Shown here piece by piece: positions 12,921 through 25,744 of a DNA stretch of 64,000 nucleotides; the first letter of the stretch is position 1, and each line of letters begins with the position of its first letter. The position numbers and the translations under genes are program-made. This DNA comes from Selaginella moellendorffii (taxonomy: Eukaryota; Streptophyta; Lycopodiopsida; Selaginellales; Selaginellaceae). The stretch lies in assembly GCF_000143415.4 (NCBI RefSeq), contig NW_003314276.1, positions 1,242,574-1,306,573 on the forward strand, written 5' to 3'. A model generated the notes under the pieces. It was not told the origin of the DNA. It made no database searches and saw nothing but the letters and a program-made list of their open reading frames with translations.

Positions 12921-15520
12921 CTGGTAAAGGCCAAGGCTACTCTTAAATGAATAGTCAAATTGAAATAGAGAAGGGGGTGTCGCTCATGTGGCAAGGATTG
13001 TCAGGGAAGAGCTACATGCTGGGCCTCAACAACGTGGTGGAGCATAGCGACAAGGTTGAAAGTGTGATGAGATCACCAAGAAGACAATCATCCTTCCGGA
13101 CAATGACGACAATAACCATTGCCTGCAACAGTGTGGTAATGAGTAGGAGTGGCAGCCATAGGAGAAGAATGCTTTCAATACATTAAAAACCTCTCATAAT
13201 GCAGGATTCTTTAATTAGATAGTGAATTAATTTTTTAAAAAAATTGTATCATTCTTAAGAATCATTGAAAATATGAAAGTGTGTCATTGTAAAAAAAAGT
13301 AGTTTTTTTATAGAAACTGAAAGTACTTGTAGGATATGTCCACAGCAGATGTTGAGTTTGGTATTATACTCTTTAGACATATCCTTGGAAAACTAAAACC
13401 ATCCAGTCTAGTCCAGTCTCACTATATATAGTCCAATGAGTGTTTTTTAAAGCACCACCTAAGCACCATCGTTCTCAAGAAATGAAAACTTCATGACAAG
13501 CTATAGATGTGAGGCTTAAGTAGGCCTTTAAGCAATTAGTAGAATTCCTTTGCAAGTCCAACAATTCTGGCACAATATGAGCAATTGAAAAATGCAATGC
13601 AAAAACTATGGCTTCACTATAGCTCAATTTCAATATTAAGTAATGCTGAAATCAAGTTTTGCAACACAATTTCACAATTATTAGAAGAACACAAAGCAAC
13701 ACAATAGTGAGAATTTTTTTCATACAAACTGTCTTTATAAATTGTGTTGATGTTTGTATTCTATTAATTATGTTGTAAGTTGTTCTTATAAATTATGCTG
13801 CAATGCAGTTACACAAAAAATTCAATAGTATCTTGTGTAAGCCAAGTAACATTCTTTTATGTTGCATTTTTTTAAAACTAAAAATTTAATTAATTTATTT
13901 TATATAGAAAAAGGAAAACATTTTATTTCAAGAATTACATTTGATTTGATGTTTCATTTTTAATAAGTTGTTCTATTTTCACAAAAATATTCAAATATAA
14001 TTTCTAATACTAAGTTGTTATTTAGACTTTAGTAAGTTATTACCTATTGTGACAAGGGAACTTTAAAATGTGAGAAATTAGTAAATGCTAACATTTCAAA
14101 TTTGAGATGATATTAATTTTAATTTTAATTGACCAGATTCTCACATTATCAAGATGAGTCAATGCAACATTAGTTTCCTTTCCTAATTAAATTTTTTAAT
14201 TGTAACATAAAATTTTAATTTAAAATAACAAATTGAGACAGCTTTTTCATAAAAACTCAAAATAACCTTATTCTTTATAATTTGAATAAGTAGACAATAT
14301 TTGTCATTGTATAGATTATGACATATTCACTTAAATACATCAACTAAAACATTTTTATACTTAATAAAGAGCATTAGCATCAGCTATAATCATGTTATCA
14401 ACATCCACCACAATATTTATATTCTTTATGAATTTTGAAACCAGAATAAAATCATATTATAATCAAAAATTATTTATATATATATATTTTTTATAAAAAA
14501 ACATTGAACCAATAAAATCTCCTTTTAATTTATACCTATTATGAAAAATTAAAATTATAAAATAAATTTAAGTTACATAAATTTAAATATTTTAATAGGT
14601 TTAAATTTAACTAAATCTATAGAAAAATTTAAATTTTACATGGATATTAATTATGAAATAAGAAAGCATGCAGCAACACTTGGTTTGCTTAATCCTATTT
14701 ATTAATCCAATTAATCAAATGGAAGTTTATAATTATAAGCATGTTTATAATTTATAAACACAAGATTAATCTAAAAATGTCAATTTAGAACATAATCTTA
14801 TTTTTAACAAGAGATGATTTTGGTAAGTTATTTATAAAAGGCTAAAAAAGTAACTGTTCATAAAGAATGGAGTTTTTTATGCTTCCAAAAAAAATATGAA
14901 CTTAACTTGTCAAATTTTGTATATTTAAGTTCAAAAAACACATCTATCATCTTTCTTTAAGAAAAAATGCAGTCTTAATTATCATAAATCATTTATATTG
15001 TGTTTATGGTAGGCCAAACCAAATAGCTGAAATCTAAAACAGAAGGAGTCTTGTCAGGGATTACAACTTGTAGAATGCTTTGTTGAGAAGTCATTCATTG
15101 TTGGCCCACTTATCTTCTATCATGTGGACTCCAGTGCTCTATATTCTGATTAGCTTATTCATGTCCTTCAAAGTCTTTCTATCTAAATTCCATGTTCTTA
15201 ATGTGCATATCAATCTCAAAACTTCATTTCTAATCATGATCCATCTAGGGAAGAGATTTGTTTTCTAGTGGGGAACTGAGCTAAGGATCAGTCTCAAGTT
15301 TTGTCTAAGAAGTTTTCTCAGTTTCATAAATCGAAAGCGGTGATGCAGTTGGTAAAATTGTTCCTTTGTTGTGGATTGGTTTCTGTTACTGGAGTCATCA
15401 CCCTAACTCATAGCACTAGCATTCTTTCATGAATGTATTAAAGTGGGTATGCATAATATTAGCTTCTCATGAAGTTTGGCTGATATGTGTTTCTGATTTT
15501 CCAACACATCAAATGATAGG
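12921..15520. other. AT-rich sequence with no recognisable gene
   Basis: From about 13190 the composition turns strongly AT-rich, with homopolymer runs and a short TA tract near 14475. I see no domain, RNA gene or element end. The only frames longer than 60 codons (12947-13186 and 15080-15268) match nothing I know. The last part is the left flank of the B/C insertion and may be intron or upstream sequence of the P450 remnant that resumes at 35457. Confidence 0.55.
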
Positions 15521-15525
15521 GTGCA

Positions 15526-15740
15526 TGTTAGGTGCCAGATTTGACCACGTGGTCAACATCAGTCAAAGAAGGGTATATTAAGGCATGTTAGGGTAAAGGA
15601 CTTAACCTACCCTAGGGCTCACAGTGGAGCGGCAGTGCAGTGGAGCTTTTAAGGTGGTCTAGGGGTGGTTGGGTGGTGAGAGGTGGTGTAGTATAGTCTA
15701 GGGCAATTAGATCTTTGTCTTTTTGTGCCGGTTTATAACA
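15526..15740 (+). repeat. 5' LTR of element B/C
   Basis: TGTTAGGTGCC to TTATAACA, 215 bp. It is followed at 15741 by TTGGTATTAGAGG, a decayed initiator-methionine-tRNA primer-binding site. It is preceded by the target duplication GTGCA. Confidence 0.9.
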
Positions 15741-15764
15741 TTGGTATTAGAGGAGTTGGTTGTG

Positions 15765-16682
15765 ATGGCTGACCAAGTCGAACGCTAGAATCCTATTGTT
15801 GATGGTGGTGCCAAAGATGGTGCTAACGAAGTTGTAGAGATTTGGACCATTTTGTTCATGAGCTATAAGCCCTTAATCGAAATCAGCAAAAGATGCAAGA
15901 CGAGATGCATGGCATGATGGATACCATGCGTGGCATGTTGAGGCACTCAAGGCTAGACGTGGTAGCGCTCCAAGTAAGCCTTCCTTGGTAGATTGACTCA
16001 AGATTCCAACCTTTTCCAGTGATGGTGGTGTGGATGAATGTCTTGCTTGGCTATATGAAAAAGTTCTTGGCTATTATGGGAAACTCCAGATGTAGAGGCT
16101 TTAGTGGCTATTCCAATGGTTTTGCATGATCTGGGTCTTCAGTGGTGGAATTGGCTTAAAGAGTCTCGTATTACAAATGAGAAACCACTAGTGTTTACCA
16201 TGAACGAGTTTTTTTGCCCCTCACTACGATGTGGAGAATGCTTGCATAGAACTTTGACATTTTCAACAAGGGAAAACTGATGCTCGGGGACTATATTGAA
16301 AAGCTTACTTACTTGATTAGCTATGTTCCAACGAAGGATCCAAATCAAAACAAGTCCTACTTCATTTATGGCCTTCATAGTGAAAGCATGCGGCAACACT
16401 TGTGTCATTCTCAGCCTACAAAGAGTTTGGAAGAGTTCTTTGATGCGGCCCCTTAACAATGACAAGCACAAATCTTGCAAGCATTTGCAAAGTCCTTCTA
16501 TTAAGAATTGTCGTGATGATTGCCATAGTCACAAAGATGGGAACAAGCACCACAAGTTGAAGTTTGTGGTGACTACTTTGGATGCAAAGAAGTCTAAGAA
16601 GCAGAAGTTCTTTATGAAGAATTATAGACAAGATTTTCATCATTGTGGCAAGCTTGGACACTACAAGGCTAATTGTCCATAG
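15765..16682 (+). pseudogene. gypsy gag remnant (element B/C)
   Basis: The frame starts at ATG 15765 just after the primer-binding site. It is broken by many stops and frame changes. The middle keeps a gag-like stretch, DLGLQWWNWLKESR, near 16130. The nucleocapsid end reads FHHCGKLGHYKANCP near 16635-16680, a CCHC zinc knuckle whose first Cys has become Phe. Lysine-rich sequence follows. The family role is particle assembly and RNA binding; this copy is dead. Confidence 0.75.
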
Positions 16683-17245
16683 CTGAAGAACAAGCAGCAA
16701 GGCAAGAAGAATGACCAATCTTCTACTGACGGGAGGTCAAATACTAAAAAGTTGCAAACTTCGCAGCATGAGGATGACAGGGATGACCATTCCGGTTGGA
16801 GGAAGAAGCTTTTAATCGTTTCTCGTTAACTCAACTATGTGTGGAACAAGATGGAGCTCGAGGATACTCGTGAATCAGCTTTAATGCTGGAGGGCGTGTT
16901 CCATGGCGGTCCAATGCAGATTTTGCTGGATAGATGGAGCAATGATAACTTTGTTTCGGCAAAGTTTGTTATGGAGCATGGCCGGGTCACATGAGGAGTT
17001 CTTCCATACATGGTGGAAAGTGCAATTACCTCTGCTTAGCATTTTGATGCTTGTGTAGAGGCTAGAAGTGTTGGTTGGTAAAACCACACTTATGGAGACT
17101 TTTTATCTCGCGGATATCTATCATGTGGATCTCATCTCCATAACAACAAATTTTATGTGAAGAAGAGCTAATGTGAGTTTGCAAAGTGGAAGGTGGAATA
17201 TCTAAACCATATTGTAACATCTAAGGGTGTCAAGATGGATCCCAA
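16683..17245 (+). pseudogene. protease-region remnant joined to distal RT (element B/C)
   Basis: About 16850-17130 holds a decayed protease region (MQILLDRWSNDNFVS is recognisable from a DxGxSxNF pattern). From about 17150 the sequence corresponds to 470-555 of element A (YVKKS, then YLNHIVTSKGVK). The roughly 470 bp of RT core between is deleted. The segment stops at GATCCCAA, where G begins. Confidence 0.65.
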
Positions 17246-17407
17246 TGTAGCGCATGTGATCATGGGATGAGATTTGGATATACTATCACTGTGGATCCTT
17301 AGAACCTTGGGGGATAAATGGTGATAAAATAGCCACTAAGGGCTCTCTCATCAAGCAATTGCCCCTTTTCCAGTTGGCTTAAGGGGAGAGAGATAAGGTG
17401 TGCTACA
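17246..17407 (+). repeat. 5' terminal repeat of G (162 bp)
   Basis: It runs from TGTAGCGCATG to GTGTGCTACA. It is followed by TTTGGTATCAGAG at 17408-17420, a clean initiator-tRNA primer-binding site. The right-hand counterpart at 33057-33213 matches from CATGGGATGAG onward. It is either a very short LTR or only the 3' end of a longer LTR whose front is lost. Confidence 0.7.
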
Positions 17408-17420
17408 TTTGGTATCAGAG
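17408..17420 (+). promoter_or_regulatory. primer-binding site of G
   Basis: TTTGGTATCAGAG lies directly after the terminal repeat, as expected for priming by initiator methionine tRNA. Confidence 0.85.
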
Positions 17421-17598
17421 AAATTGTCTTAGCAATACCTATCCAACTTTTGTCGGATTTTCTAACTCAAGTTGCATATGCAGAGACTTTTCTAGTAGAT
17501 CCGAAGCGACCTATGTAGGATTAGTTGGATAACACCATTTGGTAAAAACGTTGTATGCATGTTCAATTACTGATAGAGGCATGCATGTAGCTAGCAGG

Positions 17599-18915
17599 AT
17601 GGTGAAGAGGAACCATGCTGATGACGCTGAAACCTCTAGATGGGCGAATTGAGAGGAGGAAACTTCTGCTAGAGATGCTGCAGAAGAGGCTAAGGCCGAG
17701 TCAGAAGAGGAAGAGCCAAATGCTGCGGCATTGCAGCATACGGCTCAGGAAGTGGAGATTGAGAATTTGCGAAGGGAAGTTTGCAAATTGAAGAAGGAGA
17801 ACAAGAAGAGGAAGAAAGAAGCTGAGGCAGTTAAACCAGCTAAACCTAAGCAACCGGACTCCTCTTCAAGTTTTGAGGACGATGAAGTTCTGCAGCCACC
17901 CCTGGTTGCACGAGTTTCAAAGTTCAAGCCTCCAAAACCACCCAATTTCAGAAGCATGCGAGACTATCAGGTTTTGGAAGACTGGGTTTACGATATGGAA
18001 ATTTATTTCATAGTGGCAGACGTAGATGATCGTACGAAAGTTGCGTGCGCGCAATCCTTTCTTACCGATCATGCCAAAACTTGTTGGCGCCAGGTGTGTG
18101 CTAAAAAAGGGTAGACTAGAAGTTGGACCAAGATGCGGTCTCGTATCCGTAAGGAATACTTGCCGGATGATCTTGGTTTGAGACTTCGTGCGGAGCTGCG
18201 ACGATTAAAGCAGCGTGGGGACCTTATGCATTACGTTAATGCATTTGCTCAGAAGCGCATTATGATTGCAAATATGAGTGACGAAGATGCTCGGAGTTAT
18301 TTTTTGGAGGGTTTAAGTTCATTTTCTCGCAATGAGATTTTGAAGTTTAAGCCGAAGACATACCTGGAGTGTAAGGAGGTAGCACAGCAAGTTGCTTTTA
18401 GTCACTTGCTCATGGAACAATATCATCAACCACATGTTAGTAACTCAGATAAGAATAGAAATTCTGGGAATAAGCAAGGTGATCAGAAACAAAGGGTGGA
18501 AAGTAGGTACCGCCCTGGGGGCTCACAAGCTACAGTTAACAAAGGTGGTGGTGGTTGGAGACCACCAGCTGCTTCTTCTAGTCCTAGGCCCTCTGTTCCT
18601 CCTCTTGGTGGGTACAAGCAGCAGCAACTTGCAAAACCTACTCCTAGTAGAATGGGTAGTGTGGGTCATTGCTTCCATTGTGGAGAGTCGGGACATAGGT
18701 CCTCGGAATGTCCCAACAAGCATAAGACAAGGTCTCGTGTTAATGTCATGAGGGAAGACGGTGGTGGTGAAGCTGAAGGGGTTGATGAGTTGGTCAATGC
18801 AGACTATGAGGAAGAAGAGGTGAGTAACTTTCGTTGCTTTCCTCAATCTTTTCTTGTAGTCAATGCAAACACTGATCTGTTGATGTATCTGGTAGGCTTT
18901 GTCCATGGACACTGA
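17599..18915 (+). pseudogene. G gag region
   Basis: The frame opens at ATG 17599 and is interrupted by stops at 17650 and 18112; it remains in the same frame to the stop at 18913. The N-terminal part has a Glu/Lys-rich, probably coiled-coil stretch (about 17750-17830). A retrotransposon gag domain follows (about 17930-18400), including DDLGLRLRAELRRLKQ. A basic, Pro/Gly-rich linker leads to a CCHC zinc knuckle (CFHCGESGHRSSEC, 18670-18711), which binds RNA in this family. The three stops are point changes. Confidence 0.88.
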
Positions 18916-19164
18916 ATTCGAGTGATGATTGACACAAGAGCTACGCACAGTGTGATATCCGAAGACTTAGTTAAGTTGTTAGGATTGAATGCTGAGCAAA
19001 TGTCTCCTATGCACTTCCGGTTTGCAGAAGGTGGGCAAGTAGCCAGAAAGTTTGTGAGTGATGTTCCAATGAAAATATCCAAGTGGAAAGAAAGAGTGGA
19101 CTTAGTAGTGTTGAAGATACCAGATTTTCAGATGGTGTTTGGTATGGACTTCTTCAACAAATAA
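18916..19164 (+). pseudogene. G aspartic protease region
   Basis: In frame with gag, it contains IDTRATHSVI at about 18925, the retroviral-type active site with Gly changed to Arg (the family pattern is DTGAT). It ends with VFGMDFF, the typical second landmark. A TAA stop lies at 19162. The enzyme normally processes the polyprotein; the active-site change and stop make this copy inactive. Confidence 0.82.
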
Positions 19165-19608
19165 ATAAAAGGGATTTATGGTGCTGGACAACGTCGTATC
19201 ATGTTGAAATCAAAAGGACGTCCCGTTGTATCCTTCCAGTTGCAAAAGCATTCCTCAAAGGATTGGGATGCAAAGTTCCTGATTGCGAGGGACGCTCAAA
19301 AAGCAGCTAAGAAGGGATGTTGGACCTTTTGGGTTTAAGTGATGGAAGCTGAGGGTGTTGGTGACTCAGTTTGAATCGGCGACGGGGTTGACCCTGTACC
19401 AAAGAAGATATTGGAGTTGTTGGTGAGGAATCAGGATATCTTCCCAAAGGATTTGCCATCAGGGTTACATCCTAGCCATGAGGTTGATCATTAGATTGAG
19501 GTTATTCCAAGTTCTAAACCACCTATGAAAGCTCCATATCGGTTGAACATCAAGGAGATGGCTGAACTCAAGAAGCAACTCATAGAGCTTCTTGACAAAG
19601 GTCATATC
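19165..19608 (+). pseudogene. G pol linker and start of RT (5' of element E)
   Basis: It stays in the gag frame with stops at 19336, 19372 and 19492. The segment ends in the RT entry sequence [10 protein letters not shown], cut at ATATC by element E. The reading frame resumes at 26897 with [11 protein letters not shown], exactly in register once E and one copy of the target duplication are set aside. Confidence 0.8.
19604..19608. repeat. target-site duplication ATATC, left copy (element E)
   Basis: A perfect five-base match to 26892-26896; both lie directly outside the LTR ends of E. Confidence 0.93.
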
Positions 19609-20738
19609 TGTAGCGCACGTGGTTTTGACCCTTTATCCTATAGTGATTTACCATAGGATAACACCACGAAGCGGAACCTAAACCCTCTTTGTGCCACGTG
19701 TCACATGCCACGTGTCCATGCCACGTGTCCACAGGAACCCAAGGTTCAGGGCCTTGGGCCACTGAACGAAGGAACGGTGCCAAAACTCCCAAGCACGAAG
19801 CCAAGGAGTGACGGAACCGAACCACGAAGCAACTCCCGAGTGTACAGCCCAAGGAGCGAAGGGACAGGAGCCCGGAGCGACTTGGAACAGTCCTAGAGCA
19901 ACCAGCATCCCAATGCCAGGACCAGCACACAAAACGGAGCCAAACGGAGTCTGGCGCTATTTTGGCATACCGGTGGCCTAACGTGAGGACATGGGTACTC
20001 CACCAGCTAGCATGGAATGGAACTTGGGCTTAGACCCAAGCCGGACGCAGAACAAGGACAGGCACGCAAGCAGGAGCTAGACTATGCCTCAGGTTGGTCG
20101 GCCATGCCCGACCTACCCACTATCCCTACTATACATTTGGAACCCCCCATAGCCCCCCCCCCTTGAGGAACACACGCTTTGGGCTTTCACCCCAAGCCTC
20201 CCTTAGTATCAGGAGTTAGTCTCTGGGACAAGCTCGAAACTTACTAATTATGGAATGTCCCTAGATTGCGAATTTGGACACGGGACAAACACCATTGTGT
20301 ACAGAACGATCTCTACATTCCGTAGATATGCCAAATGAGCAAATCTGGACACTTTCCATAAATAGCATTTGGGACAAATTAAGACTAACACAAAGGGCAT
20401 GATAGCGAGGGTGTTTGGCAGACACGGTAAGCTATCATCTAGCGATGTTGAGGGACCAATCTCAATATCGCGGGGGTTCTTGATACTAGCAAGTGCAAGC
20501 CAATGACACAAGTTTCTCAAACCAGGCCGAGTATGCTCAGCAAGAAACACATAGGGTTCCTACCTTATGTTTATCCAATCTAAGTGCATGTTCATTGACC
20601 AGTTTCTCAACTAGTTCAAGTGGGAACTGATAACGGGTCTAGCAATACCGACCTCCTGCCATCGTGGCAGTAAGGTAAGAGTGTCCGTAAGGACTGGCCG
20701 ACAGGTAACTTTTGATACCTGAAGTCACATTCGCGACA
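19609..20738 (-). repeat. 3' LTR of element E
   Basis: 1130 bp, with ends TGTAGCGC and GCGACA as read on the plus strand. It contains three CACGTG boxes near 19694-19730, a poly-C tract near 20152-20161 and the U5 hairpin with one mismatch. Confidence 0.92.
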
Positions 20739-20755
20739 CTCTCCCCCCCTTGGGA
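20739..20755 (-). other. polypurine tract of element E
   Basis: On the minus strand TCCCAAGGGGGGGAGAG directly precedes the LTR start TGTCGCG, as expected for the plus-strand DNA primer. G has nearly the same tract at 32031-32044. Confidence 0.82.
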
Positions 20756-23700
20756 AGATCGACGTCCTCGTCGATGCATACTCGAGTCTAGAATACCGCC
20801 AAGGAAACAACTCCAGAAAAAGTTCACGGTACTCACACTATATGAGAAATACACCAACTTAAATGAGTTAGGGGGTAACCTCTTTGTCTAACGCGGATGC
20901 GCTACCAGCTCAGACACCTTCCGGCCGTCGCCGACAAGGAAATGACCAACGGAGTCAGCCACCCTTGCTGCTCTGGGAGTCACCCAGCTTACAAAAGTGT
21001 GATATGCCCCTGCCCGCAGAGACATAGAGAGAGAAGCCAGAGGCCCCAACCCTCCTAAGCAAAGAAACCAAACCCGTCGGTAAGGTTTAGATAGACTACT
21101 GTAAACAGGCAGTTAGAGTTGTTTACACGGTCACGCCCTTTCACAGAACAAGGAACATCGACAGAGAGGCGGGTTATGTGACCAGTCGACAGTAGCTACC
21201 CCATGACTAGAGATTTCACCATGCACACGAAGTGCCGAAGCCAGTCTGCCCATTACTAGCCCAAAATTCAAAGATCAATAGATGGACAATATCAAAGTCA
21301 GAGACAATGATATCTTAGAGACTTAATTATCAGTGAATAAAGCTTAGATTAGAACACAAAAGTATTCCAAGTAAGTTATCATCCGATAAACTAGTATTAT
21401 AGTATAAGAACCACAAAGATCACTATCATTGGAAAACATAGGAATGACCATCCAACAAAATTTAATAGCAAGTGTATCATCAAGAAAATTTAATGACTAA
21501 ACTTAACTATCAAAGATTGCAGATAGAATGCCAAACAACTTATAAAAGATAACTCAAAGAACACAAAGTATCATTGACTGACAAGCAAAATGCTCGCGAA
21601 TGTATCACCCAAAGGAAATAACATCCAAATCTATCAAAACTAACTTGAGCAACAATCAACAGAAGAGAATGAATGCGGTAAGACCAACAAACACTCATTC
21701 GTGCCAACTATCACAAAAACCAATCTGAATAGATCCCAACCAATAATACTAAGGAACTCAAGTTGCCTAAGCAAGTGTCAGCAACATCCTACTGATGTCT
21801 CAAACCCAAGAGACCAATCCAGAGCAAATCACAAAGAACATGTGATATTGTGAAAAGCCACAAGCCATCAAAGAGAACAACTAACCACCATAAAAGATCA
21901 TCAATCATTCTATCAATAGAGAAATGCATAATCATCATCGAAGAAAGAATCGACTATCCCGAAGAACAGCAAATCATTCTATACCAACAATAATCAAGCA
22001 AAACCCTTGACAAGGATAATCAACTATCTTAGATGATAGTCAATTATCACCAATGATTGCTAGATGCAAAAGCAAACTTCAACATCGAAGCTAATGAGCC
22101 AAAATGCCTTCCCCAACAACTTCTAACAAATGGAACAATGAGCATAAAACTCAAAGAACCAAAGCTTGAAGAAGCCTATAGCCAAGTCTTGCCTAATAAT
22201 GATCACAAGTCTCATAAAAGCTAACTTCAATGTGAAAGAAGAAATCGTGATGCAACTCATAATATCTTCCTCAACACATCCATAAGCCAAACTTCATAAT
22301 GCTAAAGCTAATGAAGAGCATTTCTGCATCAATCCAAAAGCTAAGCACAATGGAGCTATGCTCAACAAGTGATCACTAAATGATCCTCCATGAATCCATC
22401 TATAGCAAGACATAACTCACTTCATAGCAAGCACAAGAAGAATCATCAATGATTGATATATTTCAACTAAAATCCCATAAGGATTCAAAATATTCCAACA
22501 TCGATCACTAACTCTCCCACTTGTAGAGTTAGTATAGTCCATGACTAAATCACTTTTCAAGGAAAAGCTCAAAGCTCAACCCCTACTAAATAATCTCGTC
22601 TAGAACACAACTAACTCAACTTGCCACTCAGTTCGTTTGAACGTCCACACAGTTGCTAACTAGCAAAATGCACAAATGCCAACAACACAAAGCTATAGCC
22701 AAATCATCAACACCATATTCATCAAGACTAATGAAACTCAATATCAATCCTTGGAAGGATATCTCATTTCACTCAGATTTCAATATCAACAATATCAATG
22801 ACAAGGCATCACTTCAATGCCATCAACATCAGGACAAAGCTAGAAGAAAGCAAGAGTGAATCACCACTCGGAGCTTTCCAGCAACCAAGCTAACCAAAGT
22901 CGAAGATACTATACTTAGTATCCGAGACCAATCCTTCAGCAATACTCAGTTACAGATAACATTTCATCAAAGAGTGAATCACCACATCCAAGACTCAATG
23001 AAATCCAACACCACGGACTAAACGTAACCAAATGATATCGACAGAGATAGAATCGATATACTAACATAGAAAACCTATGCAAGTCTAACGACACGATCCT
23101 CCGCAACACCATCCGGTAAAGCAAGCCCATCACTGCTAAATCATCATCGAGCAAAGCAAGTGTCAACTGTCCTTGATGAAGTCTACAAGTAATCACTAGT
23201 CGCAAAGCAACTAACAATCACTCTTCAACTTGCGTTCACAAGACCCAAACACCAACTCATATCATCGAGTCACATACTTGTCCAACATGAACATAATACC
23301 CCAGGTACGAGATAAAAGTTCATAGACAAGCACAAACTAAATGACCACTCGAATCCAACTCAACCGCAATAAGCTCACTAATGCATTTAGTCAATAGCTC
23401 TGAACATGCCTTAAAGAGGCTAGCTATGCATGATCAACACTCAGTCGAAACTAAAGTGAAGACCATGAGATGGACTCATATTGGTACACAACCTCCTCAT
23501 AGACAAAGCTATAGTATGGGTACCAACATCTCAACCTCAAACAACTAAGTTGGACATCACCATCCTCAGCCAAGGTGCAGCCACCAAGATCAAGTCAAGA
23601 TCAGTGAGAGCTCACTACTCTCATAGAGTCTAACATAATGCAAGGTGCAAACTGCCACCAAGCACAATGCTACAAAAGAAAGGCACAAGGGTCACCTTTC

Positions 23701-25731
23701 TTAGAAAAGCACAACAGCCACTTTTCTACACCAACTCCAGACTCTATCCAACTCAATTGCTCTAGCCCCAAAAGTTAGCATCCCTTTCGGGCCGCATCAT
23801 ACAAACTACCTACTAAGATCTAAGCCAACCGAAGTCAACTCCAACCCCTTCACTAGTTTGTACTGGCTTACGAAAACGGAATGGTTTTCGAGCAAAGTGA
23901 CCAACAGATCAGCCATTGGAGAAGTTTAAGAAAATTTGTGGAAAATTTCCCATCCTAAAGAAAGAATGACTCTCAGTCCAGGATTGCAAACTTTCAAGAC
24001 TCAACCAACTTCCTCCTACCTACAACTTCACATAGGTTCACCTCAACACAAATTCTCATGATCCATCAATATGCTTAAGCATCGAACATCTTTGCCCATT
24101 TTTCCAATATCCAACACCGACATCCGCAAAGTGCAAAATGAACATCCAAGGCTTGATCACGAAGACCACATCTTCGGATATCCATATTGCACTAACACTC
24201 TTCTTCAATCACCTTCAAGATCCAATGTGAAGCCAAAACACTAACAAGAAAAATGACATGAAAAATCAAGGTCCAAGGAAAATTCCTCATCACTTGAAAT
24301 AACAATGCCACTTCCACTAACACAAGTGCTAGTGACGTCAATGCCCCAACTCCACATCTTCTCCATCCAACAATCTACTCCAAGTGCTAACGGATCAACC
24401 GACAAGGTATAGCAAATGAATGCTACAACCCTTTTCCAACACCTTAGTGGGCAAACTTAAGAAAACAAGGTACTAACTTAAGCTTAGCATAATGGACCAC
24501 TATAGAGAATCCAGTCAAAGCTACTACAATGCTACTTTGTGCAAGTAGATTAGCTTCTCCATCAACCACTTTGGGGTTGATCATCATTTACCCAAGCAAC
24601 TTCGTAAACGCATTACTCTTTATCACATGGATATGATATAAGCATCACAATGACTTGATCATCAATTGAGTAACGCAATGAGCAATGCCTATGTCATTAC
24701 TTCAAATGTTTATGTGAGTATCAAATGCCAACTCGATTCGACAAAATGTAACATAAATGCCACACTCCACTAATAGAGGTTTACGACACCCAACACCACT
24801 AACTTTTGTTCACAACACGGACAAGCTCATGCCACTCTCTTTCCGACCAAACTCAACACTAATCCAACACCAAGCTACTCAAGGAGCAATAGCAAGGTTC
24901 CCTGGAAAAGAATTGAGCATTGCAACCCAAGTCTTCCAATAGCGAGCCTAGACAAAATGGTTTAGTGTTTCACCACTATCCATCCCATAACTCACCACTT
25001 GTAAGACCATCATTTCCAACATGCATCAAGGTAGGGACTCTTGATTGCATAATGTGAACACAAGCAATGAGTTAACACCTCGTTGCAAATCATCTCTCCT
25101 AGAAGAGAAAATGATTTACGTATTTGATCCTCTGTCCCCGATGAGTCTCTTTCCGGTCTCATCTTTGACCAAACCTCAAACTTGCTTTCGCACTGCCTTC
25201 AGTTCAATCGAAGAAAAGTTTATAAGAGAGCACGGCAATAATTACTTGAACCAATAGACTATTCCCTATAGTCTTGATTGATCCACTTATAATCATGCCT
25301 AGGAAGGATCCACTAGTGCCGTGCTAAACAGCTACAGACCAGCCTATTTGCCACTCATAGCAAACCTAGGTAGGTTTGCTTTCACCCATGGTACAAGGAA
25401 TAACTCATGGAACCATTGGAACCACTCATGGAACCACCAATAGGCTAACATTAATCCTGCCAACTCAAAGTGCAACCTTGAGTTGCTAATGTGCCTCACT
25501 CATGAGCCCAAGAGCAAACTCATGCTACTGGAACAATTCAAATCCATCTTATGAGCCTAAGAGCAAGCTCACATAATTACGGTACAAGAAGGTAACCAAA
25601 TCCATACCCAAGGAACCAATGCGAAGTCTTTGCACCCAAACGTGTACCCACTCGGATCATCGTTTTCATCTCTGCGTATGCAACGAGACTAGTTGCCCAA
25701 TCTCATTGAATAGTACTCGCTGAGACTCATC
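20756..25731 (-). other. noncoding interior of element E
   Basis: The first 530 bp or so match G's 3' untranslated region (31440-32030, opposite strand). The rest (from about 21282) is collinear with D. Only short reading frames occur and I recognise no gag, pol or captured gene. Confidence 0.8.
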
Positions 25732-25744
25732 CTCTAATACCAAA
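25732..25744 (-). promoter_or_regulatory. primer-binding site of element E
   Basis: The minus strand reads TTTGGTATTAGAG directly after the LTR, one change from the initiator-tRNA consensus seen in D. Confidence 0.8.

Noticed and set aside
12947-13186. 79-codon frame as a possible host gene
   Set aside because: No recognisable domain and no support from context; it lies just past the decayed end of F'.
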